From: Rallus limicola
Lineage: Eukaryota > Chordata > Aves > Gruiformes > Rallidae
Reading direction: 5' to 3'
Assembly: GCA_022605955.1 (NCBI GenBank)
Contig: JAKCOZ010000007.1
Span: 15,071,501-15,135,500, forward strand
Length of the DNA stretch: 64,000 nucleotides
The notes below the pieces were generated by a model. It was given only the letters and a program-made list of their open reading frames with translations, had not been told where the DNA came from and did no database searches. Shown piece by piece: positions 48,902 through 60,800 of the stretch. The translations under genes and the position numbers were made by a program. Position 1 is the first letter of the stretch. The number at the start of each line of letters is the position of its first letter.

Positions 48902-49784
48902 ATCACAGAATCACAGAAACACAGAATGTTAGGGCTCTGAAGGGACCTTGAAAGATCATTTAGTGCAACCCCCCTGCCAGAGCAGGATCACTTAGACTAA
49001 ATCACACAGGAACACATCCAGCTAGATTTTGAATATCTCCAGAGACTCCACAAGCTCTCTGAGCAGCCTGTCCCAGTGCTCCATCACCCTCACAGTGAAA
49101 AAGTTTCTTCTTGTAGTCACAGAATCACAGAATGACTAGGTTGGAAAAGACCTTTAAGATCATTGAATCCAACTGTATCTGTCCTCTATTAAACCATATC
49201 TCTAAGTACCTCATCTACCTGTCTTTTAAACACATCCAGGGATGGTGACTCAAACATCTTTCATATTCACATGGAACCTCACATGCTCCATCTTGCACCC
49301 ATTGCCCATTGTCTTATCACTGGCCATCACTGAGAAGAGCCTGGCTCTGTCTTCCTGAGTCTCACCCTTCACATATTTATAACCACTAATAAGGTGGTTA
49401 TTAATCAGTCTCCTCTTCTCCAAGCTAAAGAGGTCCAGGTCCCTCAGCTTGTCCTCGTAAGGAAGATGTACCACTCCCTTCATCATCTTGGTGGCCCTGT
49501 GCAGGACTCTTTCAAGAAATTCTATGTCCTTCTTGAACTGAGGGGCCTAGAACTGGACACAATATTCCAGGTTTGGTCTCACCAGGGCAAAGGAGAGGGG
49601 GAAAAGACCCTCTCTTGACCTACTAACCACCCGCCTTCTAATACAACCCAGGATGCTGTTGGCCTTCTTTGCCATGAGGGTACATTGCTGGATCATTGTC
49701 ATCCTACTGTCCACCAGCACCCCCAGGTCCCTCTCACCTACTCTGCTCTCCAACAGACCAGTCCCCAACCTATACTGGTGCTGA
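48902..49784 (-). repeat. CR1 retrotransposon, split by a younger CR1
   Basis: The 3' terminus is at 48902 (ATCACAGAATCACAGAAACA). The body is collinear with the copy at 8139: 3'UTR, then the ORF2 end with a broken [13 protein letters not shown] segment at about 49250-49486, and a further ORF2 block to about 49784. It is interrupted at 49117-49255 by another CR1. The outer sequence stops at ...GTTTCTTCTTGTAG and resumes at TTCACATGGAACCTC. Confidence 0.92.
49117..49255 (-). repeat. CR1 3' end nested inside another CR1
   Basis: It starts TCACAGAATCACAGAATGAC, then GGTTGGAAAAGACCTTTAAG, and ends at CATCCAGGGATGGTGACTCA. This is the 3' part of a different CR1 subfamily, the same type as the copies at 4740 and 54180. 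It must have inserted after the outer copy. Confidence 0.9.
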
Positions 49785-49980
49785 TAGCATGAAGCTATCC
49801 TCATGCTCTTCTCCTGACTGTAGGAGGGAATGAGAGAGGGAGATGTGTCAGTTTTCCACACCTCTGCTGGCACCCTGGAGTGTCAAAGTGACTTCTACAG
49901 CTCACATTGTCATATTCACATTCCCTAGTGTGATGAAAATACTCAGACTGTTAAATTGTCTGCTGGTTTTCTCTACTGCC
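49785..49980. other. Intergenic spacer
   Basis: Nothing recognised between the CR1 and the hairpin. Confidence 0.6.
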
Positions 49981-50063
49981 ATTTTAGCACCACATGCCCA
50001 AAGTTTGCTTTCATGACAGGATTATCTATCTATGAAAGCAAACTTTGGGCTTGTGGTTAAAAT
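49981..50063. repeat. Imperfect hairpin of about 83 bases, microRNA-precursor-like
   Basis: The left arm is 49981-50014 and the right arm 50032-50063, around a 17-base loop. The inner 19 pairs are perfect (GCCCAAAGTTTGCTTTCAT against its complement). A single T/T mismatch follows, then six pairs (ACCACA), a two-base bulge on the left (GC), and six more pairs (ATTTTA). Size, loop and mismatch pattern suit a microRNA precursor, but I do not recognise it as a known one. It may equally be an inverted duplication or the remnant of a short palindromic transposon. Confidence 0.8.
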
Positions 50064-51671
50064 CCTACACAGGAAAAGAATGCCACTAGAGTAAAGGTGT
50101 TGGAATAGCAGTAGTCAACTTTATAGTTTTCAGTAGAAGAGATGTCTTCAGTGCATTTTGGTTTCTTTCCTTTCAACTACTCATTCAGCTTATTAACACC
50201 ATTTCTTCAGTATGAAAGCTCTGCATATTCTCTCCATGCTCTGCATGTTCAGGTGAAGATGACTCTTAACGTATGCATATAAATCCCAGTCTTTTCACCT
50301 TAGAGTGAATATGCAACTGAATATAAATCAATGTGCACGCACACGCACACACTATCTAATGAGAGCAGATGTGAGTCAGTCTGAGAAAGTGAAATCCCTA
50401 CCCTCAGATGGCTTCCAATTTGCATGTGTGATCTTCATTCAAGATGATGGAGAAGAACATAAATACCAGCATTCATGAACACTGAGAAGCACCGATATCC
50501 CCTTCAGAAGAATTTACAGGAGCTTGAAGGGAATAAAAAAGGGCCCAGAATGAATGATGTTTTGGTCACCTTCAAAGCATGTCCTCACAAATAATAATGG
50601 CTGATCTCTGTCACAGCGAAGTATCAATTACTTTCTAACAATGAATGAAAAGCAGGATACAGATGTTAGATTGCTGATGGATGCAGGAAGGTCATTAGCA
50701 AGTCCATTTATCCATTCCCTTCTTTCTGAAATCTACACAAGCAACTGTCAGAGATGGTGGCTGAGGTTTTCCCTAGTACATAAGAGGTGTGGGTTCCTAT
50801 CTGAGAAATAATCTGCTTCTCCTTCACCAAAAACTCCTATAATTTTTTACAATTACCTATGGCATTTTGTCCTTCTATTAAATACAGCTTCCTTCAGACA
50901 CACCTGCTTTCATGCTCCTGAGACCTGCTGCATCAGAATCGTACTCACAACTCTTGTTTACAATCTGGCCAGGAACAGTCGTGGATTGCGATGCAGAGCG
51001 AACTGCATCACAAGAAAACCTCTGCCAGAAAGCATGTGTTTAATGCTCCAGAAATTGTCTTGACTGCTACAGATACTCTGAAATATCTGCATTTTCAGAA
51101 TGCATCAGGGTTCACACCTTTGTCTTTCCCTTCTGTTTACATGAACCTCTATTGAAAGAACAACGATTGGTTCAAGCACGCTGTTACATCTTAATCCTGA
51201 GGTTCTGCTTTGGCAGTCTCTACTGTGAAGCAAGGAGCACTGTCACTTCGTCTACAGTTAGGATTAACATTGATCTGGAAAAGTGGCAGTTGCTGTAACT
51301 GAAACATCCTGGCACAAAGAAGGGAAAGTTGTACCTCTGTAGACTGCATTGACTCCTGTCTTCTGAATTTTCATTGTGATGCATGAAGTCTTTGCTTCAG
51401 CAGTGGTACTGACTGCAACCCCTGGTGTGTGTTCTCCTGCATGCACAGCAGCACACATATGTAATATTGAGAGAAATTTGGTCTAGTCAGACATTGCCTA
51501 AGGAGTGTAGTCTTATTTCTTCATGTATATGGTCTCCTAAGCATTTTCCAATATCTGCTACTAAAAGTTGTCGTGTACATAAAGAGCACAAACCTTTATG
51601 ACACTTCTATTATTACCTGCCATAGCTGGTGCAGTCTTATGTATAGAATGTAGAGCCAATGGCTTTCAGTT
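50064..51671. other. Intergenic, no gene seen
   Basis: Unique sequence with a short CA/CG-type repeat (about 50335-50351). No gene recognised. Confidence 0.65.
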
Positions 51672-51795
51672 CATAGAATCACAGTGACCTCAGCTATCAC
51701 CTAGTTCCAAACCCTCTGTCATGGGCAGGAATGCCCTCCACTAGACCAGGTTTCCCAAAGCCCCATCCAACTTGGCCTTGAGCACTGCCAGGAAG
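51672..51795 (-). repeat. CR1 3' fragment
   Basis: CATAGAATCACAGTGACC, then CTAGTTCCAAACCCTCTGTC, CACTAGACCAGGTTTCCCA and CCATCCAACTTGGCCTTGAG. This is the same CR1 subfamily as the copy at 56832, in reverse orientation. Confidence 0.85.
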
Positions 51796-51985
51796 GAAGC
51801 ATTAGTTTATTTCTCTAAAAATGGAGAAATTACTTTATTATCCTGCTCTTCAAGTTCATGCTAGTGATGAGTCTACCTTTTATTCTCTGTTCTGAAGCCA
51901 AATGGTGAAAACTTCTCTTTAAGAACTAGACATCATTATATACTAGACACTTTGTAGCTGTGAAATGTTAAAGTTTTATGCATTT

Positions 51986-52248
51986 ATGATAGAACCTGAG
52001 GGAATGGTATGAAACTGAGACAGGAGAGATTTAGGTTAGATATTGGGAAGAGGTGCTTTACTGAGAGGGTGGTCGGGCACTGCAACAAGGTCTCCAGGGA
52101 AGTGGTCACAGCATGGAGCTTGACTGAGTTCAAGAAGCGTCTGGATGCTGCGCTCAGTCCCATGCTCTGACTTGTCAGGCCCTGTGTGGAGCCAGGAGTT
52201 GGACTTGATGGGTCCCTTCCAACTCAGGAGGTTCTATGATTCTATGAT
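51986..52248 (+). repeat. CR1 3' part
   Basis: It starts in the ORF2 end (GATAGAACCTGAGGGAATGG), passes GGAGAGATTTAGGTTAGATA and a decayed WNxLPREV segment, and reaches GGACTTGATGGGTCCCTTCC. It ends with two GGTTCTATGATTCTATGATT-type units. The 3' terminus is intact. Confidence 0.9.
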
Positions 52249-54179
52249 TATTTGCCTAAACAGACTGGACAAGGGGGTTTGTTTCCCTGTATTATTTATA
52301 TAATATTAATACGAAACATGATTTTAAGACATGATCTATGAAGTCAGGGACAGAGAACAATGAGCTTGCAAATGACATTTAATGACTGCCACAAAAAATA
52401 ATAGCCGGGTGCAATTCACTGCTTGTAATCAGGCAGTTGAAACAGCCTGAGTGCTGCTGACTGGATTTCAGGGACTGTGGCCAATCTAGAAGGGGAACTT
52501 AGAAATGTTTGTTATAGTAGGGCAGAAAGGGCTATTAGTTCTCCAGTTTTGATAGGTATGGGAACAGCTCCTCCCTCACAATATCTCTGGTAGATCCTAA
52601 AAACCTCTCACAGTAGGGTAGGAAGCGTTATTGACTGCACTAGAACAAATTTCAGGTTGCTAGGTCCCACTGAGGGAATTGGTCTCCTGGCTTTTCAAGT
52701 TACCACCTCAATCTCCTGAGGCACTTCTCTTCAGGTCAGTAAGTTGCACATCATATGAAAGGCAAACATCAGCACACTAGATGATGGGGTAGCTGTTCAG
52801 TATAGGCTATGTCTGCATTAACTAATTGGAGCCATGAGGATCTGGTTTATACTGTTGAACTTTAGTATGCTTCCTGGAGGTTTTTTTGCCTATGTGCCCA
52901 AATGTTCTCCCAAGCAATGGCCAGGCAAGGTTGAGGAGCAGCTTGCATCAGCAGACATTTCAAATAATCTGGAGGTGGTGGATGAAAGTGTAGCTGTAAG
53001 AACTTGAGCTGTGCTGTAATCCTTGATTTCCAGGCCAGAAATGGTCTATCCAGGACTACCCTAGAGAGCTCTGTAGCCATAACCAATATGAATTTCCTAA
53101 AATATGTTTGCATCTCGAAAACGCTCCTTGGACAAACCACCCAACATTATATTAGGAAAGAATTTTAATCCTATTGCATAATACCTATGATATTAAATAT
53201 TATTTGTATCCCTATGACATTGCCTATAGATCTCAGATTAAGACCCATGATGCCAGCCTACTGTCCCATTGCTAAGTGCTCTAACAGCCCACAGACTGAG
53301 CTGAGGAATTTCTGATCTCATCAGAGATGACAGTAAATGGATGCAGTTTACAAAAAAATAAAAATAAAAAATCATGTAACAATTGAACAGCTTGAGAAAC
53401 GAATCTTGTTCCAAGTATATTTTTTAAATTAAAGCATTTAAAAAAGAATGAATGATCTAATCTTCTTTTATTGTCTTTCATATTTCAATAAGTAAAATAA
53501 AGTTTTATAAAATGCCAGCAGAATCCTCTTCATTAATCTTTTACTTGAGCTTATTTCAGACAACTTTTTTTTTAAACTAAGTTATACTTTTATCAAGTTT
53601 TTTTATAGTTTTCAAGCACATTTTGGTCTTTGATTCAAAATTAACTTTTAATTTTCAAGAGAAGTTGCTCTGAGTGGGCTTAGATACAAACAGATCAAAG
53701 CAGTGTTGCTAAAAGGCTTTATTTCATTAAATGCATTACTCTTCACCCATTTATAAGATATAAGTGTTGCTATGAATTCTGGATCTGTTTGATCTTTAAT
53801 CAGTTTTGCAGGTAATTTGCCAGATTTATTAGGCCTTATATGTAATCTTCATTTGGCAAAGGAAGAATAAAGGAGAATTACATTTAAAACTCTGCAATGA
53901 ACTGATAAAGCCTGAGTTTGGGGCTTCCAGCTCTACATTCAAAGAGAGAGTAGACCTTTGTGAAGAAATGCAAAAAGTCATCTCTTGTTCTACGGTGCCC
54001 TGTCCTCTTTTCAGACATTGATAAAACAGTGTGTCTCTTCCAAATGTTTGCATGGCTAGGATTCCTCCCTTTTGCAGATGTTTGTGTTGTGACCGTACAT
54101 GTAAACTGTAAATATCATTTGAGGATAATACTAAGTTTAAATATGCCTGAAAACCTGGTTATGAAAAGAGGTTATTAAA
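52249..54179. other. Intergenic, no gene seen
   Basis: AT-rich, especially 53330-53830. No exon or repeat family recognised. Confidence 0.65.
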
Positions 54180-55005
54180 ATCATAGAATCATAGAATCAC
54201 TTGGGTTGGAAGAGACACTTAAGATTATCAAGTCTAACCATAGCCTAACCCTGACTAGTCAACCTCTAGATCAGATCCTTAAGCACTTCATCTACGCACC
54301 TTTTAAATACCTCCAGGGATGGTGACTCCACCACTTCCCTGGGCAGCGTGTACTAATGCCTGACAAACCTTTCAGTAAAGATACATCCTGATACCTAATC
54401 TAAATCTCCTCTGGTACAATTTCAAACCATTCCCTCTTATCCTATTGCTTGTGACCTGAGAGAATAGACTGACCCTGACAACTCTGCAATCTCCTTACAG
54501 GCAGTTGTAGAGAGTGATAAGGTCTCCCCTCAAGTGTCTTTTCTGAGCTCCCTCAGCTGCTCCTCACAGGACTTGTGCTCCAAACCCTTCAAGAGCTTCA
54601 TCGCCCTTCTCTAGACACGCTCCAGCATATAAAGATCCTTCCTGTAGTGAGGAGTGAGTGGCCCAAAACTGGACACATTACTCAAGGTGCAGTGTCACCA
54701 GAGCTGAGTGTAACAGTCACTTCTCTACTCCTGCTGGTCACACTATTGCTGATATAGGTCAGGATGTTGTTGGCTTTCTTGGCCACCTGTGCACACTGTT
54801 GGCTCACGTTCAGCCAGGTGTCCACTAACAACACCCCCAGGTTCTCTTCCTTCAGGGAGCTCTCCAGCTGCTCCGTGCTGCTCCAGGCCTGTAGTGTTGC
54901 CTGGGGTCATTGTTACCAGAGCACAGGAGACAGCACTTGGCCTTGTTGAATCCCATAAAGCTGGCCTCTGCTCATCAATCCAGCCTCTAGATCACACAGA
55001 GTTCA
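54180..55005 (-). repeat. CR1 retrotransposon, ORF2 C-terminal part plus 3' end
   Basis: The 3' terminus is at 54180 (TCATAGAATCATAGAATCAC). The minus strand then carries the 3'UTR and the decayed ORF2 end, including segments for LREL, the 'CCCAAAACTGGACACATTAC' block and further upstream ORF2 sequence. Frames are interrupted by stops and shifts. It is 5'-truncated. Confidence 0.9.
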
Positions 55006-56831
55006 TAGCAGTGATGCAGAGTGCATCACAGAGTGCATAGGAGTTGCAGCAGAAGTTACCTGAATCTCCCTAAAGCAGAGCAGATTGCGTTACAATAAAT
55101 GGTTTCTTGCTTTTGAGAGTGATGTACCCCTTTGACATGTTTGCAAAGGATACACTTTGCATATAGCTCTCCTACTGGCCTTCGATTTCCTTTTGTTCCT
55201 GTAAAATGCTGGAAGTGCCCTGTTGGGTTTGGTATTGTAGCAGGAAGAGAAGAGAACAGGTTTCTTCCCTCCTTTTTCCAGAAGTGTGCCTGAAGGAGAG
55301 TCGACACACTCAGGAATACTGTTAAGATTTCATGCCATGCTCAGATAGCATGAAAATGACTGCCTTTTTTCTGGTATCAAGATGGAAAGCTGACAACCCC
55401 TTACATCACTGAAATAACTAGTTGAGGTGTGGTGAGGTATTTCTACAATATGTTGTCGGGGTTACCTATAGTTTAGGCTAAATACAAGCGTACTCTGCAT
55501 TCACATAAAGGAGAGCCTAAGCTCAGTATTGTACTTTATAATATGGCAGTGTCAGACCTTTCCGTGTCTCAAACCCTCCTCACCTTTCTGAGCAGAAGAC
55601 ACTCATTTTTCTTTAGTACAACTGCAATACAAAACACCAGTTTCCAGTTCTCCATTATCTGGCAACTGTGCAAAGAACCATCCTGGAAACATCTGAAGAC
55701 AGTTTACTTCTCTTTTGCTGTCAGTGTATCTCAGAAGAGGGCCCTCTAAATTATCTCCTTCAGTTTCCCAAGTTCCGTATGATGTTTTGTATCCTACATC
55801 CACCCCTGGTTTTTGTAGCAAGGGACCTTGGGTTCTCAGTTCAGTCAGCAAAAGTAAACACCACTTCCCTTGCAGTGCTCACTGTTACAAAGGGGTTTCT
55901 TTGTCCATCCAGAAATACCTGATGATGGTGGCCTAAACATTATCATCGAGCATTTATGCTTCCTTCCAGTTTTCTGAAAGCTTTGGCTGTGCTGGGTCTT
56001 TCAAACACTCTGTAATTCACCTGTTTTATTTTCTTCATTTGTTTTACACCACATGATGCATTTTCTAGTACTCATGTGAAGCTGAGGAACCTGACAGATA
56101 TTTGCTCTTTGACAGCTGAGTCCTAACAGACCAGCACTATATAGTATAAGCCGTGACATACCACAGGGCTGCCAGATGGCTCCTGCAAGTCACCAAGCCG
56201 CCCATAAAAAATCAAACACCTACAGAAGGAGAGAAAGGAGAGGAAAGAAAACCACAGAGAAATCAAATACTGAGAGATGGAAAATTAAGTTATCCTTTTT
56301 CTTAGCTGAGGTGAAAAACATAATACAGAACTAAATTAATAAGCATATAGCAGATGGAACAGTGGGTATCAGGGAAGGGCTCTCTGAAGGCCATGTCAAG
56401 ATAGTGAGCAGTGGCATGTATGATGGATCTGGCTGATGTTTTAAAATAGGTGATGAAATAGATGATGATAGAGAAACAGATTTTCTCTTCACTAAGTCCT
56501 TTGTCTCCTGCTGAAACAAGATATCCCATGATGGCACTGATACAAAAGCTCCATTGAGAGCCATTTGGTGAGACTGGAAGCAACTGAGATGGGTGCCTTT
56601 GATGCAAGTACAGGGGGAAACCTTGTCTGTGGCATTACAACATCAGGGCTTGAGCTCAGAACACTGGGAAAAAGAGCAACAGCAGGTGTAGGATCTGGAA
56701 AATTCACAGCTGAGTAGAAAAACCTGTGTCGCTCATTGTTCTGAGCATAATTTTAGGGAGTTTCCTGTGTATAGAGTCTAATCTCACCATGTTTCACTAT
56801 CATTTGCCAGTATTAGAAATACAAAAGGAAA
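55006..56831. other. Intergenic, no gene seen
   Basis: No supported gene. There is an 8-bp inverted repeat, GTGATGCA-GAG-TGCATCAC, at 55011-55029, next to the end of the CR1. Confidence 0.65.
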
Positions 56832-57850
56832 ACAGAATCACAGAATGATCATAGATCATCTAGTCCCTACCACCTGCCATGGACAGGGACACCCTCCACT
56901 AGACCAGGTTTCCCAGAGCCACACCCAACCCAGCCTTGAACCCAGGGATGGGGCAGCCACAGCTACTTGGGCAACCTGTGCCAGGGCCTCACTGCCCTCA
57001 CAGGGAAGAATTTCTTCCAAACCTAATCTAATATAAATCTGCCCCCCCTTCACTTTAAAGTCATTATCCCTTGTCCTATAACTCTGTGCCCTTGTAACCA
57101 GCTCCTCTCCAGCTTTCCTGTAGGCCCCTTCAGGTGCTGGCAGGCTGCAATAAGGTCTCCCTGGAGCCTTCTTCAAACTGAACAAGCCCAACTCTCTCAG
57201 CCTGGCTTCATAGGAGAGGTGCTCCAGCCCTCAGATCATCTCTGTGGCCCTCGAATGGACCTGCTCCAAAAGCTCCATGTCCTTTCTGTACTGGGGACCC
57301 AAGAGCTGCATGCAGGACTCCAGATGTGATCTCACAAGAGTGGAGTAGAGGGACAGAATCACCTCTCTTGATCTGCTGGTCACACTGGTTTTGATGCAGC
57401 CCAGGACTCAGTTGGCTTTCTGGGCTCAACCATGCATTGCTGTGTCATGTAGAGCTTTTCACCAAGCAATTACCCCCAGGTCATCTGTGCTGCTGTCAAA
57501 TGATTCTCTGCCCAGTGTATAGTTATGCTTGGGACTGCCTCACCTCATGTGTAGGACCTTGCACTTGGCCTTGTTGAACTTGATGTGGTTTGCATGGGCC
57601 CAGCTCTGAAGCCTGTCAAGGTCCCCCTGGCTGTCATGGTGTTGACCACACCATACAGCTTGGTGTTGTCAGTGAACTAGCTTAGAGTGCACTCTATCCC
57701 TCTGTCCATGTTGCTGACAAAGATGTTGAACAGTGCCAGTCCTGATACTGACCCCTGCGAATTCCACTAGTCCCTGGTTTCCACTTGGACATTGAGCCAA
57801 TACCCACAACTCTCTGAGTGTGACCACCCAGGCAATTACTCACCCAATGA
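56832..57850 (-). repeat. CR1 retrotransposon, longest copy in the window
   Basis: From the 3' end at 56832 (ACAGAATCACAGAATGATCA) the minus strand runs about 1 kb. It covers the 3'UTR, the ORF2 C-terminal region (broken LFSLKKAPGRPYCSL-type segment near 57150-57190) and a further ORF2 block around 57540-57850, where GTGTTGTCAGTGAACTAGC and GTTGAACAGTGCCAGTCCTG are typical. Several stops and shifts. It is 5'-truncated. Confidence 0.92.
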
Positions 57851-60800
57851 CTGTCTTCAACATATCTGTTTTCCTTTAAACTATCATGAAGAAAAGTGGA
57901 TTGAGTATTATTTCTTTCTCAGCTTGTCTTTGTCATAAGAAATGATAGCTGCAAGACCTTTTGTTTGTGTTTCTTTAAAGATAAGATTGTTTCCATAAAG
58001 GATAAACATCCTGCTTTCATGTCTCTTCAAAACAAAAGGGTTTCTGAGAAGGATGGCTTATTGCAATATATTGATGTGCTTCATTCATTCAGGCTTCAGT
58101 TCTCAGACACAGATTATATAAAAAATTGAGAGCAGATTAATCTTTTCTGAAATAAAAATACAGGGAAAATAGATACAACATTAATCCATTTTTGTGACAA
58201 GGTCATGTTTATAATCTCATGGATATTTGGGATGGCATGTACATAAGTTGAATCTTTGGCATTTCAGATCTGCTAAATGCGTGGTTTTGTATGACTTCTT
58301 AAGGGAAAGCAGATACGCACCTTTTTAACAGGCTTTCATGTAAGTCACTCTGAGTGGATGGTATGTGAGAAGAATTAATACGACAAATTAGGCTGTATGT
58401 ATAAAACCAGCTATTCTCTAAGAATATACATATAGAGAAAGATGATTCTTCGCTGTTTTTCTGAATTGATTCAATAAATGCTTAGTTGAAGTTTAGACAG
58501 AACAGGCAAATGTAGCTCAGGACTGAAAGTTCCACATCAAAGAAAATTATTATGGTCTCTAAAAGATGAGAGATGAAGACAGGGCATAAAAATAAGACAC
58601 CTTTAAATTTAGAGGCAGCTTCAAAGATGAAAATCTTAAACAGAATATTACTTGCTGAGTTTTCATTAAGTCAACTTAGAAGTGTTTGTGATGCTCTTGG
58701 CACTTTTTACCCTACTGCCTTTATCCTAAAGAGTCTACAGGTTCAAATTAGTTGGTAATATATATTAATTATGAAATCTATGTGCAGTTAGCAAATACAC
58801 GTGGTAAAAAGAGCTTCATGCTGGCTGTTGCTTCTCCATATTAGAGAAGATGGAAATAATGAGGTAAGGATACCTGAAAATCTGTTGTCAGTATTAACAA
58901 TGAAACATCCAATTCAAGAGCCTCTTGGGCCACTAGGATGCATACACTGCTGCACATGCAACAGATACGCATTAATAGTATTAAGCTGTTCTTTTAAAAC
59001 AGTTTCTATTACTTAATTCCATATTTAAAGAATAAAAATTAAAAATGTTGGATGCTAAAACAGATATTTCAATGTCTCAGAGACAGGATGCACTTTTTTT
59101 TCCTTCTATTTTTTTCAAAAAAACAAAAACCCAAACAGGTAAACCGAAATTTTTATTGAGCTGAGACTAATTTTTTTCTTATTGCTGTGGTTGAAAATCT
59201 TTGTAATTGTTTTTCCTTCTGAAATGGACTGAGAGAAAGAATCAGAACCTCAAATACTCCCATGGAATGATGAAGCCATCATCTGTCCAGACCTATTTAC
59301 CCATTATGTATCTTAACTCTGCAAACACAGCACCAGTCATAAAGTCTCAGACACTGTCACACTGTATAATGATGGATAATGCTGACCTTTGAATGGAAAC
59401 ATTTGTCGCCTCACAGCTGGCTCTTGGCATCAGCCACTGTGGAGATGGGCTGCGGACTCTGACCTTGAAACTCTGCTCCTAACCTGTACCATCATTAGCA
59501 CAAACCATGCCTGAGGGGTTTGGGCCTTGGGCAACCACCAAGTGACCCTAATTTCTCACATCAGGTTCTGCCAAGACTTTCAGCACTTTCCCTTTTCATT
59601 TTGTGAGTGAAATATAGTCTTCCTAGTCATGCTCTTCTTTAGCTTGGATGTAACAATTGTGCAGAGATTTCAGTTACACCAGCCCACATCTGTAACTTTG
59701 GTTTATGGTGATCACCATTTTATTTTGATTTCTGAATAAATGGGGAAATCATACTTGGGAGGGGTGTTATGTCTGACAAAAATAAAAGTCTAGGTAAGCC
59801 CATCAATTTGATGGATTAAAAATTAGAACAAAAAATATGCAGACAGTTAAAAATTATTTCATTTTTCTCCAGAACAGATGAATTGCACATCTTTATGCTG
59901 AGGCAAGTCATAGGAAAACGGATTAATTTCATAGAATATGGCAAAAACCTAATTAAGAACAAAACCCTGCCATGCAAATTCAGGCACCAACTGTTATCCA
60001 GTATAGAACTGTTGTTTACCTTCCTTCCTAAGCATTTGAAAACAGTGCTGCAGATGTAAACCAGGCAACTTCACTAGCAGAGGATGATCTCTTTTGCCTC
60101 CCCTTTTCTTGTTAAACTGTGCTGATGATAGTCCTGTGAACGTCAAAAGAGCAGTCAGAAATCTTGTGCTTATTAATCACCTGAGCAGAGCTCAAACACA
60201 GGTTCATGCTTCCTCTAAGCATTCCTGGACAGGCAGGAGAGGAAACATCATTTCATTTCCCATTACCCGAAGCCCCGTTTTTGTATTTTTTTCCCAGCAA
60301 TCATGTAGCTCTATTGCTTACAGGGTATAGCCCAGTAGGGATTACACTGATAAAAGAGTACCAAGGAAATTTCACAAAGATAAGGTGAACTCAGTTTCTA
60401 TTTCTGAACACATAACAGAGAAATTTGCTTTCCTGGGGGGAAAAAATATGTTATAAAACTGGATACCTCCTGTTCTTCTGATGCACGTGCGGCTAGAAAA
60501 TACACCTTCACAGCAGTGCCAAACACTACTCCACTTTTACAAACTGGTTTAGTAGCTGGTCCACTTCAGAGAGAAATGTACTTAAACACAAGGTAGAATA
60601 AAATCTAAGGGGAGGAATTAAATTACTTTCAGACTGGTCAGTTTTCTTAGCTTTTTCACCATCTATTTCTGGACATACCATAGAAAAAATATAGTTTGGG
60701 GAATTGCCTTACAATGCTAGATAATATAAATGTTTGATGATTATTATTACAGGAATCTGGAAGTTGTCTCTTTGGGATAGAATGCCTATAATTTCCAAAT

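Noticed and set aside
55011..55029. Short inverted repeat GTGATGCA-GAG-TGCATCAC as a regulatory palindrome
   Set aside because: Eight pairs can arise by chance in 64 kb. It sits at the decayed edge of a CR1 and no known binding site fits.
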